A DNA stretch of 64,000 nucleotides from Geosiphon pyriformis (taxonomy: Eukaryota > Glomeromycota > Glomeromycetes > Archaeosporales > Geosiphonaceae): assembly GCA_016748015.1 (NCBI GenBank), contig JAAOMT010000694.1, positions 335,847 through 399,846 of the forward strand, written 5' to 3'. Position numbers and translations under genes: made by a program. Below are positions 26,331-40,345 of this stretch, piece after piece; within the stretch, counting starts at the first letter, position 1; the number at the start of each line of letters is the position of its first letter. Under the pieces are notes generated by a model. That model was not told the origin of the DNA. It made no database searches and worked only from the letters and a program-made list of their open reading frames with translations.

Positions 26331-27340
26331 TTTAATCAAATCGTATGTCATATAATCCTTTTTTTAACAAATAATTTTTTCAGCAAAATTTGGGAAGAAT
26401 ATAAATTTTATCTAATTGAAATTGCTATTATTCCAATAATATTGATATCTCTATATTTTAATAGGAAGTAAAAAAAATCCCAAGATATGTGTTTTTTTGT
26501 AGTTAAATTGTATTTTAAATTATAATTTAATTGGATATTTAATAATTTTTTATTCATTTAAGGTAATAGTTTTGCATTTTTTTCGTTACATTGGTCCTAG
26601 TCGATATTGTAATTAATATCATATTCACTACTTCTATCATTTAAATTTTGTTTCAAGAAAATTATTTTTTAAAATGTAAAAATAAGATTTAGAGAAAATA
26701 AAGCAAAAAATATTATGTTATTAATTATTTAATAGGTTTATTTTTTGAACAATCGGAATTTTAATTCAAGTCAATAAAAAAAAGAAAGTTTTGCAATTTT
26801 TAAATATATAAGAAGATAATGATCTAATGTTTAATGGAAATCTGTTTTATTAAAGAGTTACTGCCTTAAAGCTGAGGTTATGTTTTGTTTGAAAAATTTT
26901 ATTCTTTTTGATTCTCTCAAAGCTTTTATATTGAATAATTATTAAAGTATTTTTATATTATCGCACGTAAAAACCAAAACACAATCTAAAGTTTATAATT
27001 TTAATTAGAGGAAACATAAGTATACATTTAAAATTTATATTTCTAATGCTATTAAGCTTAAGAACTTTTTATGTTTTTAACTTGTAAAAATCTAAAATTC
27101 AAAGATTACTTTTATATAAAAACTTTTAAGTTCTAAAGCTTTTTTGATATTAAAAAAGATAAAATGATATTTTTTTTAACTTTATTGTAAGGCTTAAAAT
27201 AGTAAGCTATAGAAAATAACCTTTAAAATAAAATAAAAGCAAATTTATCTTTTTATGATTTGAAATGTTTCATAATCCTCAATAAAGAAATTTATTTTTT
27301 TATCTATTGTTTTTTGATAAACTACTTATAAAACATATAA
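26331..27340. other. AT-rich spacer, no gene seen
   Basis: Low-complexity intergenic sequence between two relics. Nothing supported. Confidence 0.6.
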
Positions 27341-27344
27341 TTCA

Positions 27345-27640
27345 AGATCATCGCCAAAGTGGGTCCAAAATCTAAGCCACTATAAAGTCTATATTCATTA
27401 ACATACTTGCTAAGTTTACCATTACTAACTTTGTTATCTCAAAGAGAAAAAACAAAACTTCCTTCTTCATTCAAAAATTTCTTTTGAGAATCTTAAAATT
27501 GTGGATTAAAGCTACCAATTAGTTAACCAGTTTCTTTCACTTTGATTATACTAACTATTACTTCTTTGTCATCGCATAATCGATAAAAATTAGCTGAAAT
27601 GAATCTGTCTTAACTTATTCAAAGTAACAATTTAAAAATT
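27345..27640 (-). pseudogene. TLDc-domain gene relic (copy 1)
   Basis: Read on the minus strand, one frame gives DRFISANFYRLCDDKE, IIKVKETG, LIGSFNPQF, DSQKKFLNEEGSFVFSL, NKVSNGKL and GLDFGP. After a 1-nt shift FGDDLEL follows. This order matches the TLDc domain (S-R-D-G-F, F-H-x-L-C-D, G-G-Y-N-P-x-x-W, SFIFS, GPxFG), which is often fused to BTB domains in Glomeromycotina. At least six in-frame stops lie within about 90 codons, several at positions that hold Trp or Gln in the family. The BTB portion was not found. Closely related to the copy at 43,265-43,555. Confidence 0.75.
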
Positions 27641-28635
27641 ATTTCTAAGATGATTTATCAAAAAAATTGGTTTGGCAAACCAACAAAAGATTTACTAATT
27701 AGAGAAGATATATCTTATAACTAATTTTTCTTTATCATCAGTCTTCTATAAATGTTAAACTAATAAAAAACATTGACAATTTATAAAAGTTACATTAAAT
27801 GATGTCCAAGTCAATATAATATTTGAAAAAAGTAAACTTTATTACTGGTCTATTATTATACTCAAAACTTGTTAGGAATATCTAATAATAAAAAATCACC
27901 AAATAATGAAACAAACAACAAAGCTTATATGTTTCAAGATAGTGCTAGATTTATTATTTACAATAATAAAACGAATTTTATTTAATGTTAAATCTATAAA
28001 ATGATAATAAGTTTAAATTTAACAAAACAAAATCTTTATTAAAAATAATTAGTTATTATATGACAATTATATAGAGATCTTTTACATTTGATATTTCATA
28101 TCGGATAGCTATTAATTACATAATATAAAATATCTTGATCATTGGATATATGACAAAGACAAAAATACTTCTTTTGAAGATCGTATTTTTAAAGAAGGTA
28201 GATGAGCGAGAGGCAGAATTCTATTTTGGGATAAGAAAAATCAAAAGCATTAACGAAGTGGGGTTGCGAAAGTTGCATTGAAAATGTCTAAGATACAGCC
28301 AAAATATAAAATATTTTAATTGCGATGATGTATTTTCTTTTAAGAAAACTGTTATTTTATTATTCTAATTTCTTGTACTAATACTAGAAAAACGCATTGG
28401 GATAGTTTTTGTCCATCTTAAAAGCCCTTTTAGCCATGTAACCAAGTATAGGAAGGACCCAAGAATGATCCCATATTTACGAAGCAAAAAAATAATCGCG
28501 ACGTAATATAAAATAATCACGATGCGAAATAAAATGACGCAAACACAACTTTTTTTTTCACAATATCAGTGATGAGCATGGCTAATTATTAGTACTTTAC
28601 GGAGCTGCGATTATCAATCAATATTCTCTTTTATT
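27641..28635. other. Spacer with a possible short coding relic at 28,140-28,320
   Basis: Mostly AT-rich. At 28,140-28,320 the plus strand reads DKDKNTSFEDRIFKEGR, stop, ARGRILFWDKKNQKH, stop, RSGVAKVALKMSKIQ in one frame. That looks like former coding sequence, but I cannot assign a family. Confidence 0.4.
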
Positions 28636-28639
28636 AAAA

Positions 28640-29130
28640 TGTCTACATTGAAACAAAACAAAAGTGGAGCTACCAACGATTTGTTGATTCAATTGAACAA
28701 CAAAAACTATGAAATATCTGAAATACTTTCAAAGTTTCCAACATTAATTGATAATTAAATCAACAACAAGCTTTCACCTGTTGATAAAAAAACAGTTTAT
28801 GGAATTGTGGTTGTAATTGGCAAAAAATTCAAGAAAACAAGTACAACAACATCTTAAATTAAAATGGGCAAGACTTCAAATATTGGATGAATCAACACAT
28901 CGTAAAAGAAAATTTGACCATTTTACTTTAAGGCAGAAAATCCAATTTCACCATTTTTACATCAGCAATAAATAAAGAGAAATTTTTGTTTGTGGTGGAA
29001 GTAAAATCACCAAGACATCGTCATTCAAAGAATTTATTTAATAATAAAATAAAACTAAAACATTTAATGAATGATTGTTTAGACAAGATGATTGATGATA
29101 GTATAGAAAACCAAAAAATATAGTTACAAA
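28640..29130 (+). pseudogene. Relic of an expanded fungal family with VEVKSP motif
   Basis: Starts with ATG at 28,640 (MSTLKQNKSGATNDLLIQLN). After a stop and frame changes it reads RKQVQQHLKLKWARLQILDE followed by THRKRKFDHF, then KEKFLFVVEVKSP and LKHLMNDCLDKMIDDSIENQ up to a TAG. From memory this arrangement (QQHLKWARL, then FxVEVKSP, then LMxDCLDKMIDDGI) belongs to uncharacterised proteins common in arbuscular mycorrhizal genomes; I could not check this. The ExK in VEVKSP recalls the PD-(D/E)XK fold, which is only a guess. At least two frameshifts and several stops show it is broken, and the C-terminal third is missing. Confidence 0.6.
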
Positions 29131-32100
29131 AATTTGAACACTAAATACTTTAAATCAACTTTACTTTATATATGTTTGATAATTAAAATTTTACAAATTA
29201 TTATTTAAAGCATATGTTGATTAAATTAAGCAAAAAACAAGATTTAATTAAAATTAGGCTATTAATAGAAAAATGGTAGGGCTAACTCTATTTGTGTTGA
29301 TCACTACCCGTGTCTTTTAAATACTTTTCGCTTTTTCTTGCAACAGAAAAATAATTTTTCGAAAGCAAAATAAGCTAGTCTTATTTCTTACCCAAAATCC
29401 ACCCCATGCATTAATTTTTGTATGATCTTTTGGAATGCAATGAATTGGTCGTGGACCCTTATACCAGCATTATACCCTGTTCCAAAAGAGTTGGAAGGCT
29501 GTCTTGTATGGAAATTTGTGTTAAAAAATATAACACTTGAACATTCATATTCCAATCATTTTCATATTTAACTTGTTGACTGTATCAAGAGATTTTATTT
29601 CAGGAATCAAACCAGTGTGTTGTTCCAAAATGTGGTTGGATGATAGCTTTGGTGTCATCTTCTTATTTGGTTCAAACAGGTTATGTTGGGTCTTAAATAA
29701 ACATTTATTGTCTGAATTCTTAGGAAAACATGAATGTTTTAAGTAATTTCTAGTCTTGTTGTATGAAGCAAAATATTTTTATAATGCTTAAACTCTAATT
29801 AAATACTAGTGAATTTCTTAGTTATGTTTGATCTGTTTCCAAAGTTGGAAAGTGGAAAATTGTCTGGAGACAAAAAAATTGAAGCTTTTTTTGTAGAATC
29901 TAATAGAATTAATGAATTGTTCTCTATAAAATTCTTATGAAAGATTTCTTAATAATCTATTTGAATTTGTCCAATTAAAAGAAATTATACTAAAACTATT
30001 AGCTAATATACACATTCCAACATTTTTTGACATATGGTTTTTTTTCACTATTCTCACATTCGATAATGTTTTTAAAGAGCTAAAAGTGATTGAAATTTTT
30101 TTGAAATAACTTAAGACAATATAAGAATCAAGTAGTTCTCAGATTCATTAATATTTTTATTTCAAGAAAATTGAGTATAGTTTTTGTTTCAATTTCTGAA
30201 CATGGCAATTTTTTTTGACAGTTATTGGTTACAATAATAAATAATTTGTTATGATCTGAATAAATCAAAACTAAAGCTTTAATTAGCTTTTGTTCTAATT
30301 CTTTAAAAACTTTCTGTTAATTGCTAGTTTATTTATAATTGGTGTTTTTTGTTTATAATTAGTAAATAGCTGAATAATTGCTAATAATATTTAACTAATC
30401 TCAAAAATTTTCTTAATTTTATTAAATTCTGGAGTTTTGAAAAGTTTTTTTACTTTCTCTATTTTGTTTGAATTAGTCTTTGCCAATTATATGTTTTAAG
30501 AATTAAAGCTTTGTTTTTCTGAAAAAACATTTATTGATATTGAATTTTAATTCAGCTTATTAAAGTTTTTTAAACATTTACTGTAAATAGTAGAAATATT
30601 TATTAAAGTTTTTTAAACATTTGCTGTAAATAGTAGAAATGTTTATTAAAAGTTTTAAAAAATATATTAACATTATTTATTTAAATAACCACTAATTTTT
30701 ATTAATTAAGCTAAATAGTATTATATTAAATTCAAAATTTTTTAATATTTGAATTCATAATTATTTGCCAGTAATTACTAATTAAATTTAATATAAAAAA
30801 CCACTTTTTCTTATCAAATAAATTAAATAATTCTTGAATTTATAAAGTTAGATAATTATTATTATATATAATACTATTAAATTTTTAATAATTTATATAA
30901 AAACAAAATTCTCTATTTTTTTTATAGATAATAATTATAAGTTTATTAATAATTGAATAAATTTATTGTTTAACATTTAATTAATTTTGTGTTAAATAAT
31001 TTTATGATTGGTTAATAGTATTTAATATTGTTATAATCAAATATAATACACTAAAAAATAGCAAAAAAGAATAGTATTCTATTTTAATAAAATAATCAAA
31101 AAAGTAATTTAATATTAATAAGTGAATTGAATTAGTAGAAATTTAATATATGAAATTAGTTTTATAAATATTTCAGTCATTATTTTTTTTCAAAAAATAA
31201 CAAAAAAATCTGAAAATAAAAAATTAATTTATATTATTAATAAAAGATAACATATTAATATAATTCTATGCTTTATATTAACACTTTTAGAATTTGATAT
31301 TAGATATTAATTGTATTTTTCAGTAAAAATTTATTCAATATTTTTATAAAAACTAACAATTATATAAATCAAAAAAAATAATAATATTAATACTAATAAT
31401 AAAATAAAAAATTAATATGATTGATTTAATCTTTGTTTTAAATAAATTTAATTAATAATTAGATTAATGATTAAATTAATAACTAAATTAACTAAGTTTC
31501 TGTAATTTGACAACAATTACCAAAAAAATTGAGATATAATATATAATACACAAATCTTGTAATTTTGGAAATTTGAATTTAATTAAGCTTATTAATATCT
31601 TTTTTTAGTCTAAAAATTCAGTTAAAATTGATATAATTTATATTAAAAAACTATTTTAAAGATTAAAACATTCAAATAGTTTATTTTTAAAAGTAACTTA
31701 AGAATTTTGTCATTATAAGATAGAATAATTTTTGTTTTCACATTTATTTTTTACATATTTAATATATTTCTTGTAATAAATTTAATAAAAATATAGTTAT
31801 TTTATTTTTAAAGATTTTGAAAAAAATTTAGATCTTAAATCTAGTAAATACATTATAACTAATAATTTTTTTCAAGAAAATTCATTAATAGTCCTATTTA
31901 AAATAATTATAATTTTAAAATTTAAAGGTTTTTTAATTGCATACCTATCTATATTTTTTATTAAAAACAAAAATAATTTTAAATTATAAATTTTTTTTTC
32001 CTTGTTTATAATAAATATACTACCAAGTATTAAATATATTAGAATCAACAAAATAGAAAGAACTAAAAATTAATAAAGTTATTTAAACTTAAATCTAAAT

Positions 32101-35100
32101 TTTATAACAATAAAATGCCTAAGAATTCTTTATTATAAAAGATAAAACTGTTAAAATAAGTGTTATTATAGCAATTGCAATTAACTTTTATTTGTGTTTT
32201 TTTAAAATTTTGCTAAATAATTAATAATCAAAAAAAATAAATATGAAATTTGATAGAATTAAATTTTTAAACTGAAAAGTAAGCTTTTTATTTAAAATAG
32301 TTATATTTGAATTTAATTTATAAAGCAACTTATATTAATAGATTAATTAATTTAATTAGTATAAATAATTATTAGAAAAAAATTAGTAAAAAAGTCATTA
32401 AAGTAATAATCAAATTATTATTGCTATTTATGTGATATTTGAATATTTAATTCTTATTATTTTAATTAATTTAATGAAATATTTATCATTTTTTATTTTT
32501 ACTTCTTTAATAGTTATATATATTAAACAAACATTTATTCTAAATTTCTAAAATAATAAAATACATATAAAATATTGAAACATATAAATATAGATTTTTA
32601 ATAAAATTTGTATAACATGAAATATGTACAAATATTTATTAACAAATTTTTATTTTAGAAGTTAAAAAACAAGTTAAAAATTATGTAGTATATAGTCATT
32701 GAGCTTAATAAAATTTATTCTATTAATATAGATTTATTATAAGCTATATTTGAATAAACAATAAAAAAAATGACATAAGCAGAAAAAAAAACATGCGGAG
32801 TAATTTTATATATTTTTTTAGACATTTTAAGAAAAATAGTTGAAAAAAGTTGTAAAAACTTTATTTTTTTAATTGAAAATTTAAGAAGTCAGAAAAGTAC
32901 ATAAATTAATTGCAAAAAATGATAAATTAACAACAAATTTTTACAATAATTAAGAAAAACAACAAAAAATTCAATAGCAGATTTTAATAAGAAATTATAA
33001 AAGAGTAACAATTTATTTAAATTTGTTCATTTCATTATAATTAATTGGTCTTATTAATTAATTTTTTACTTATTTAAATTCAATATGCTAAACTATTTTA
33101 TATTTTAGAAAAAATTTTAGGTTGTATAAAAAAATATAAATAAATTTTATTTAAATTTAAAATCTTTTTATAATTAAAGAATGAAGATGGTTATTTTAAC
33201 AATTATCTTAACCGTTATTTTTATTTACTGTATGAAATATATTTATACAGTAAATTTAAAACATCCAGTAATTTGTATACATCAACATTTTTAAATTCTT
33301 TATAAACAATATATAATCGTTTTAAACACAAATTCAGAATATTTTTTGTTTAAAATAACTGCAATTTAAAATAAACTTTTTGAATTTTTTTATTTTTAAT
33401 TATATGAATCATTTATTAGCCGTCAATGTTATATATATTTTTTGAATTAGTTGTCAACGGATTATTAATCTAATTATTAACTAAATTGTTGACTTTAATT
33501 ATTTGTTTTTTATTAACTATATAAACAAAAATTTTTAAAGTTGTTAAAAAGTATTTTGTTTAATCAAAAAAAAATTAAATACCGTTTTAATACTATTTTA
33601 TTGTTAAATTAAAGTCAACTAATATTTTTAGAAAAAATTGTATTCGTTAAAATTATACTGAAAAAGAAAAAACTTTTTGTTGTAATTTATTAAATAAATA
33701 TCTATTAAAAAATAATCAATACTTGTTATTGAATTTTCAGAGTATTAATTAAAACATTAAATTGTAACAGCTGTGTTATTTTTTACTTTTAAATTTTTTT
33801 TTGAAATAATTAATAACTGCAATTTTGAAACTGGCTCCATTAATTAAATTGCTTTCACATATAGTCTATTTTTTTATTAAAATTTTTTTATTCAATTTAT
33901 ATTGCTCTTAATTATTTAATTTCTGTTATCTGTTATTTTTTTATAATAATTAATAACAATAGTAAAGGTTTTTTTGCAATCATTTTAAAAAATTAAAAAT
34001 TATAACATTAAACTGATTATATATATTGAATATTTTATATATTTAATTTGCGTTTTTGGTATAATTCTTAAGTAATTTATATTTTTTTGATTTTATTATT
34101 CGTTATTTATTAATTTATTTATTGAAATTTGTAACTTTATTCTAATTCACAAATACAAAAATTAACCTAAATTTTTAATAAACCTATTAGTAATTTCATA
34201 ATTTATTTAAGTTGATAATAAAGATCTGAAATTTATCCATTTCAGAAAAAGTAATTTTAATATTTTTTTAAAAAACTATTTACATAACACAAAAACATTA
34301 CAATATTTTAAGATTAGCATCATTTTCATTGAAAATTATTCAGTTTTATTTAAAAAATATTTACAAAATTTGTTTTCAAAGAGTTCAAAACAAAAAAAAC
34401 GTATAAATTGATTTATTACTAATTAACAAAAAGATCAATCCCATAATAGCAAACGAATAGTTTTTGATAGTTGTTATTGAAAAGTGGTCAAAATTGCAAA
34501 TGATAATATTCTAATGTTAAAAATTAAAAGTTATTTATATTAATACTAATAAATTTTGAAAAAATAAAAGAATTTTTAAAAAATTTAATAAAAATTATAT
34601 ATTTAAAATTTATGATTATATAATTTTATTGATAAACATAATAATAAATTAAATATATATATATGAATTAAATTTTAACTATAAAATTATTATTGAATAA
34701 ATCAGCAATAATTAATTAATATGTGTAAATAGATCGATGAATTCATGTTCTGGTTAAACGATGAAATCAGAAAGCATTTTAATAATGACATTAATTGAAA
34801 CAGATAAAGAATTTGAGGGAAGAATCATTTCTTTTTATGTTTATGTTTAAAACATAATTATCAAATATTATATATAATTTTATTTTTCTATCTTTTTAAA
34901 AGAAAATTTTGAATGTGAGGGTTACTGACTGTAGAGCGCTTCCTTTTCATTAAAATTTATATTAAATCTTAAACAATTATCATAAATAAGGTGTAAACTT
35001 TTAAACTAATAAATTTTACCGCTGTAAACTTTAGTATTATAAAAAGGGAGGACCTTTATTTTTCAAATTATTTTAACTTATGGAATTGCAATTTCACACC

Positions 35101-36531
35101 ATAAGGAATGGAAATGAGTACGGGAAATAGATGTAAAAAAAAGTTCGTTTTAAGTCTTTACCTGCTTCCAAATTTATAAATATTGTTATCATTGATCAAT
35201 TTAATAAGAACAAACATAGTGTAATTATATGGCAGTTATTTTGAATTTTCTTTTCCTTAAATTAATATTAACAAATTGAAATTTTGAATGTATATATATA
35301 TAGCAATTGTTCTATCATAGCACAAATCCTAATTCTTTATACACTTTTAGTTCAAATTTGGATTCTAAGATAATGTATCCTTGCAAAGAATTATTTTATG
35401 AAGTCGAATAATGAAATTATTGCAATAGATTTTTAAAAACACATTTAATTAAGGGGATAAAGATTATTTTATTGTCATTAATAATTATTTTTGTGAAAGA
35501 TGAATTATATAATAAAATTTATAGAAATTTTAAGTAGCCATATATTTTTAGTTTTTGGCTTTCTGGAATATTTTTTGCATTTATCCATTGGTTTTTTTTA
35601 CATTTAAATGCTTTAGAAAGAAAAGAAAAGCTCATGAAATTATGAAAATTTATTCGTTTTTTTTTATTAAAAATTTTCCAATGTCTCTATATACATGTAT
35701 AATGATAGTTTGTTGGCTCTAAGCCTTCTTAATTAGTTCAAAATTATTGATTATAAAGCCTTATAAATCAATATCAGAACAGACTGTTTTCTTCAACAAA
35801 TAATTTTAACAATTCTATAAAAAATTAAAAGAACCAGAAAATGATAAAATGTTAAGACTCTTAATAATAAAGTTCATTTGTAAACTTTTATTGACAATGT
35901 ATTTATTAAGTTGTGCTTGATTTTACTTTATTTAAAAAATTAAAATATATATAATAATAATATAAATTTTATTTAATACTTAAATCTTTTTATAATTATA
36001 TTTATTAATTAAATTTAAAAAATAATCAAACAAATCACATATAAACTGAAATATTCAAATAATAATGATTTATGAAAATTTAAATTGATAAAAACTAATT
36101 AATATATGGTTACTTATTTATTATCATTTATAATTATTATTATTCAAAGCGATAATACAAAATATATATATATAAATATATAAAATAAAAATGTAAATGT
36201 TTAATTTTAAAATATAAATATAAATGTATATATTATTGTTCCAAATATACAATAATATTCATAAATAGTGGTTAATTAATAAAATTATTTGTAATTAAAT
36301 GTTACTTAAGTATTTAAAAAGCAATATTAATAAAAATCACTGAGAAAACAATTTATTTAATTGTAAAAAAATAAGTATATTGTAAATGATTATATGTTTA
36401 ATTAAAGAAATATGATTAAAATAAAATAATCAATAAAGATCAATTTCAAAGAAATTAATGATAATAAAAAAATAAAAATTTTTATAAAATTAATCTAACT
36501 ATTTTCATGAGCTGGAATTTTAAAAAGTATT
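29131..36531. other. Long AT-rich gene-poor block
   Basis: From about 30,500 to 34,700 the composition approaches that of the 9.4-18.8 kb desert. The frame at 29,537-29,746 (69 codons) lacks motifs, and its surroundings contain frequent stops. Apart from the short tandem duplication at 30,557-30,643 I see no gene, RNA or mobile element. Confidence 0.7.
30557..30643. repeat. Two-copy 43-bp tandem duplication
   Basis: TTATTAAAGTTTTTTAAACA followed by TTTACTGTAAATAGTAGAAAT at 30,557 is repeated from 30,600 with only two visible differences (ACTG to GCTG, AATA to AATG). It is a recent local duplication inside old AT-rich DNA. Confidence 0.85.
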
Positions 36532-38143
36532 TTAAAAATCAAAAATCGAATCTAAGCTAAGATTATTCGGACTACAATCATTCATTCTTATCCCAAAATA
36601 TGGTCCTCTATGTATAAAATCATTCGGTACATTATTTATTGACTGGCCAGCATTGCATTCCTTTGAAAATCAAAAAGGGGGATAAAAATAAGTTAGCTTG
36701 ATTGACATTTATTAATGAGTAACAATATTAATAAAGTCTAACCTCATTTTCTCCAGACCTGACCCCATCAGGAAACAAGGATTCAAGAGATACATCATAA
36801 TATTTCAAACCTTGTGAGTCATAGTCAAACCCCTTACACTCATAAAATGAATATTCTCTATTATTTTTCTCTGTTGAACATTCACATGATCCTGGCAAAA
36901 TCCAATACTCTCTCTCAAAATGTTCCAAATAAATATTTCCAAGCTCACGCGGTAAAAAATGTGGAACGTGATCGTTAAAATAAGTAATTCGATGAACTTT
37001 CAATAGTTTGTTTACCAGTCGGGCAAATACAGCGTTACCAACCCTCGGGGCTCCAAATGTAATAGTTGAAATTTCAAAGTCAGAAAATTTAATTTCAGGA
37101 ATAGTACCGAGACCGTCCATCAAAAATGTTTCAATTTTCCATGACAGTCCAGCGAGTGTTGCATAAGCTAAGAAAAATGTTTTTAATAAATTAACATATT
37201 TTTCTTTGAATTTTTATAAAAATTATTTTTTTTAAAACGTACCACCACCAATCCCGTGTCCAACAAAGCGGATAAACTGAATTGTCGATTTATGTTTTGA
37301 ATTGAGGAGTAGTCCATCGAGAATTGTAGCAAATAGCGAGGAACGCACAGCTAAAAAATCGTTTTGCCACTCTTTCTCAACCAGAACCAAGTTATGGGAT
37401 TTAATTCCTTCTACTCTATATGTTGTCAGTTCATTGCCTCGAGTTTCCCATTGAAACTTTGTTAGTACTGGTCCTTTAGTCAGGTGAATTAAATAATTTA
37501 AAATTTGATTTCTTAATTCATTAGAATTTTTTGGTTGATGAAAATTTTGAATTTTATAACTTTTATTACCCTTAAAATTTACAATCACTGATCTGCTGGA
37601 TCTTTCTATATTTACATTAACTTCAAGATAGAATAAAGAAAGTAATTAAAAAATTAGCCTTTTTTGAAATTCTCAGATTTAAATAAAAAATTAAAAACCT
37701 TTTAAACGGCCACTGGGAACTTTTATAGCAAGATATTGATTTTGCATGCAATAAACGTGATTCGAGAAATACGACATCACTTTTAATTCTCGGAAAAAAT
37801 CAATACTCTGTTTAAGATCAATCAATCGCTTTGATTTTCCATTCACTGAACGAGTGTTGAGTAATGTCGAGGGATAAAAATTAGGACCAAGACCAGGACC
37901 AGGACCAGGACCAGGAATAGGACCAGTACCAGCACCAGCACCAGGAATAAATGCTTGACTTTTGTTATAATGGAGATTGGTCTGTTCTAAGGTTTTTAAA
38001 CTAGGCCATGATGAAGTTTGTACATTTAAAGACAGAAGATCAGTATGAACAAAAATTGAAAAACTTTTATATAATAATAAATTTAAAAGAAAAAATATTA
38101 ATAGGATTAATAAGAAATTATTTATATTAAAAATTTGGTACAT
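36532..38143 (-). CDS. Secreted class-3 lipase-like protein, catalytic Ser replaced by Gly (453 aa)
   Basis: Exons 38143-37699, 37605-37243, 37167-36743 and 36660-36532 join in frame (453 residues). The first acceptor could instead be after 37,621 (exon from 37,620). A signal peptide or anchor (MYQIFNINNFLLILLIFFLL, to about residue 26) and a Pro-Gly linker (about 66-87) precede the alpha/beta-hydrolase core. The elbow is RFVGHGIGGAYATLAGL. Canonical class-3 lipases have GHSLGG, so the nucleophile position (about 266) is Gly. TFGAPRVGN, the Asp region NDHVPHFLP (Asp about 335) and the His region HFEREYWI (His about 352) are conserved. The last exon starts ECNAGQ and contains HRGPYFGIRM. Introns are 75-93 nt with GT-AG ends. 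Likely exported; it may bind lipid or act non-catalytically, or use another nucleophile. The fold call is firm, the activity is not. Confidence 0.88.
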
Positions 38144-40039
38144 GTCGAACTTATGTCAACTGGATCTTAAAATAACAACTGAAATTCCAAAAAATTAAAA
38201 GTTATATATTAACACACGGTGAATGCACGATCGATTTGTGTTTGCTTGATGGACATTAAGGGGCAATTTTTTTATTGCAAACAAATCAAATTTGATAGAG
38301 AATTTCTAGTGTTTTTATCAAGCTTAAAACAAAGCTTGATAATATTTAACATATATTTTAATATTTTTTGACATCAAATTGCCAAAGGTCTCAGAGTCGA
38401 TGAAAAAGTATCCCGTAAATGTTCTTCTAAATTTTGTAAGCAATGAATATTTTTTTAAAATTTAAAAAATAAATGATCAAAAATTCATTTCTCTATAGCA
38501 TAAAAAAATTAATGTACAATCCTAAACTGACTCAACTAATATCAAAAAATAGGGAATAAAGGAAAGAAAAAATAAAATTAATAAAAGTTTATATTGGTGA
38601 AAAACAGAAATAAAACATTTCTATTATTAAAATATTTTAATATTATACAGAAAAAAATTTCATTTTTCGTGCAGTCAAATATTTTCTTGGAGAAAAGCAT
38701 AATGCCTAAACAGTTTAAGAAACATTTTTAAAGATCTAAAATAAATTTCATTAAAAGAGATGATCAATCAAAAAAAAAACTATATTTCTAAAAAACCTAT
38801 AGAAGCATGCTCCAATTAAGAGTGGTTTCGTTTACCTTGAGAAAAGCTATAAAAAATTTATCACGTTATAACATCTTTTGTGATTCCCAAACGTTCAAAA
38901 ATATATTTATAAGATGAACTTCAAAGATGCGCAATATACTACATAAATATGGTTCTTTAGTGTCAAAAAAGAAATAGATATAATAAAATTATACAGTTTT
39001 CTTAGAAAAAAAATACCTCATTTCTCTGGATATCTCCCATCTTTTGAATATTTTAAGATATTTCAAAGCAACTTTAATAATCCTACTTTGCTCATAATTT
39101 TTATTTTTTTTAAACCACAATATAATTTTTCTCTCTCATATACCTTCTTTAACTAATCTTTTTTCTTTTACTAAATATATTTATATCATATTTATGTAAC
39201 ACTATTTTATAAATTTCAATTGAACAATTAATAAATTAATATGATAAACAGTATTTATTTTTTTTAAAAACAATTAAACGATTAAAAATTATATAAAATT
39301 TATGATTCTTAATATTCTTATTAAATATGTAAATAAATAAATAAATTTTCTTTACAATATTAAGTAAATAAATAACAAATATTTAATATTTGTATCTATA
39401 TAATTTTGAACATAAATGAATTTTTTTGTATTTTTTATTTTAAATTAAATAATTATATGTTCATAATGGTTTTAAACATTATGACATAAAATAATGTTAA
39501 ATATATTTTTTTATTTCTAAAAAAATTATTTAACATTCATTAAGATAGTATTTTTGACTAAAAAGTTATAATTTTAAAAATAAAAGATTAAAAAGCTAAA
39601 ATTTTTTATCATTTTTAGTCAAAATCGCAACTTTTTATGACAATTATAATTATTGCTTAGTTGTAATTTATAACGTTGTATCTTTATCAAAATTACATAA
39701 ATTTAAAAGTACCACAAAAATTTTCTTTAAAATCATTAAAATAAATAAATTTTCAAACATTATTGTATTTTTTTATCAATTTATGTTCACATAAAAATTT
39801 TCCATTTTCACATAATTGCATTATTTTCGAGAAAAAATTTTTAAAATTTAAATTAATCAAGTCAATAAACTTCAAAAAGTATTATTGTGATTAATAGTTA
39901 ATAAATTAAAAGTTTCAAAGTGTAAAATTCTTTTATCTAGTTGAAATTTTTTAAGTTTCTGGTCTTTTGTTCAAAAATATATAATAAAATTGGAATTTAA
40001 TTTTAAGAGTAAATTGAAAATTTCACACGTGTTTAAATC

Positions 40040-40041
40040 AC

Positions 40042-40080
<39 letters not shown>

Positions 40081-40082
40081 TA
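40040..40082. repeat. (ATA)n microsatellite
   Basis: About 14 perfect trinucleotide units in gene-free DNA. Confidence 0.95.
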
Positions 40083-40312
40083 ATTCTTAAAATTTGATAT
40101 TGCTTAAGTTTAATTAAAAAAATATTTAATTCTTTCTGGTAGAATTAAAAAATTTTCCAATTTTCATAAATGGTTATTTAGAAATTATATTTTTAAATTT
40201 TTTCAAAGTAAACTGAGAATGTTTAGAATTGGATACATCTAAATAATTCATGAAAAACTTAAAGATATGATTTTGCACTAATAATAAATTTTTAAAATAT
40301 CGTTCAAGATAC

Positions 40313-40345
40313 AGTATTATTTATTATTTATTATTTATTATTTAT
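40313..40345. repeat. TTATTTA-type microsatellite
   Basis: Consecutive ATTATTT units (about 7 bp each, four copies) just left of TATGAGATAATG. Confidence 0.85.

Noticed and set aside
29537-29746. 69-codon ORF
   Set aside because: No motif, no good start context and stops on both sides; possibly a relic but not supportable.
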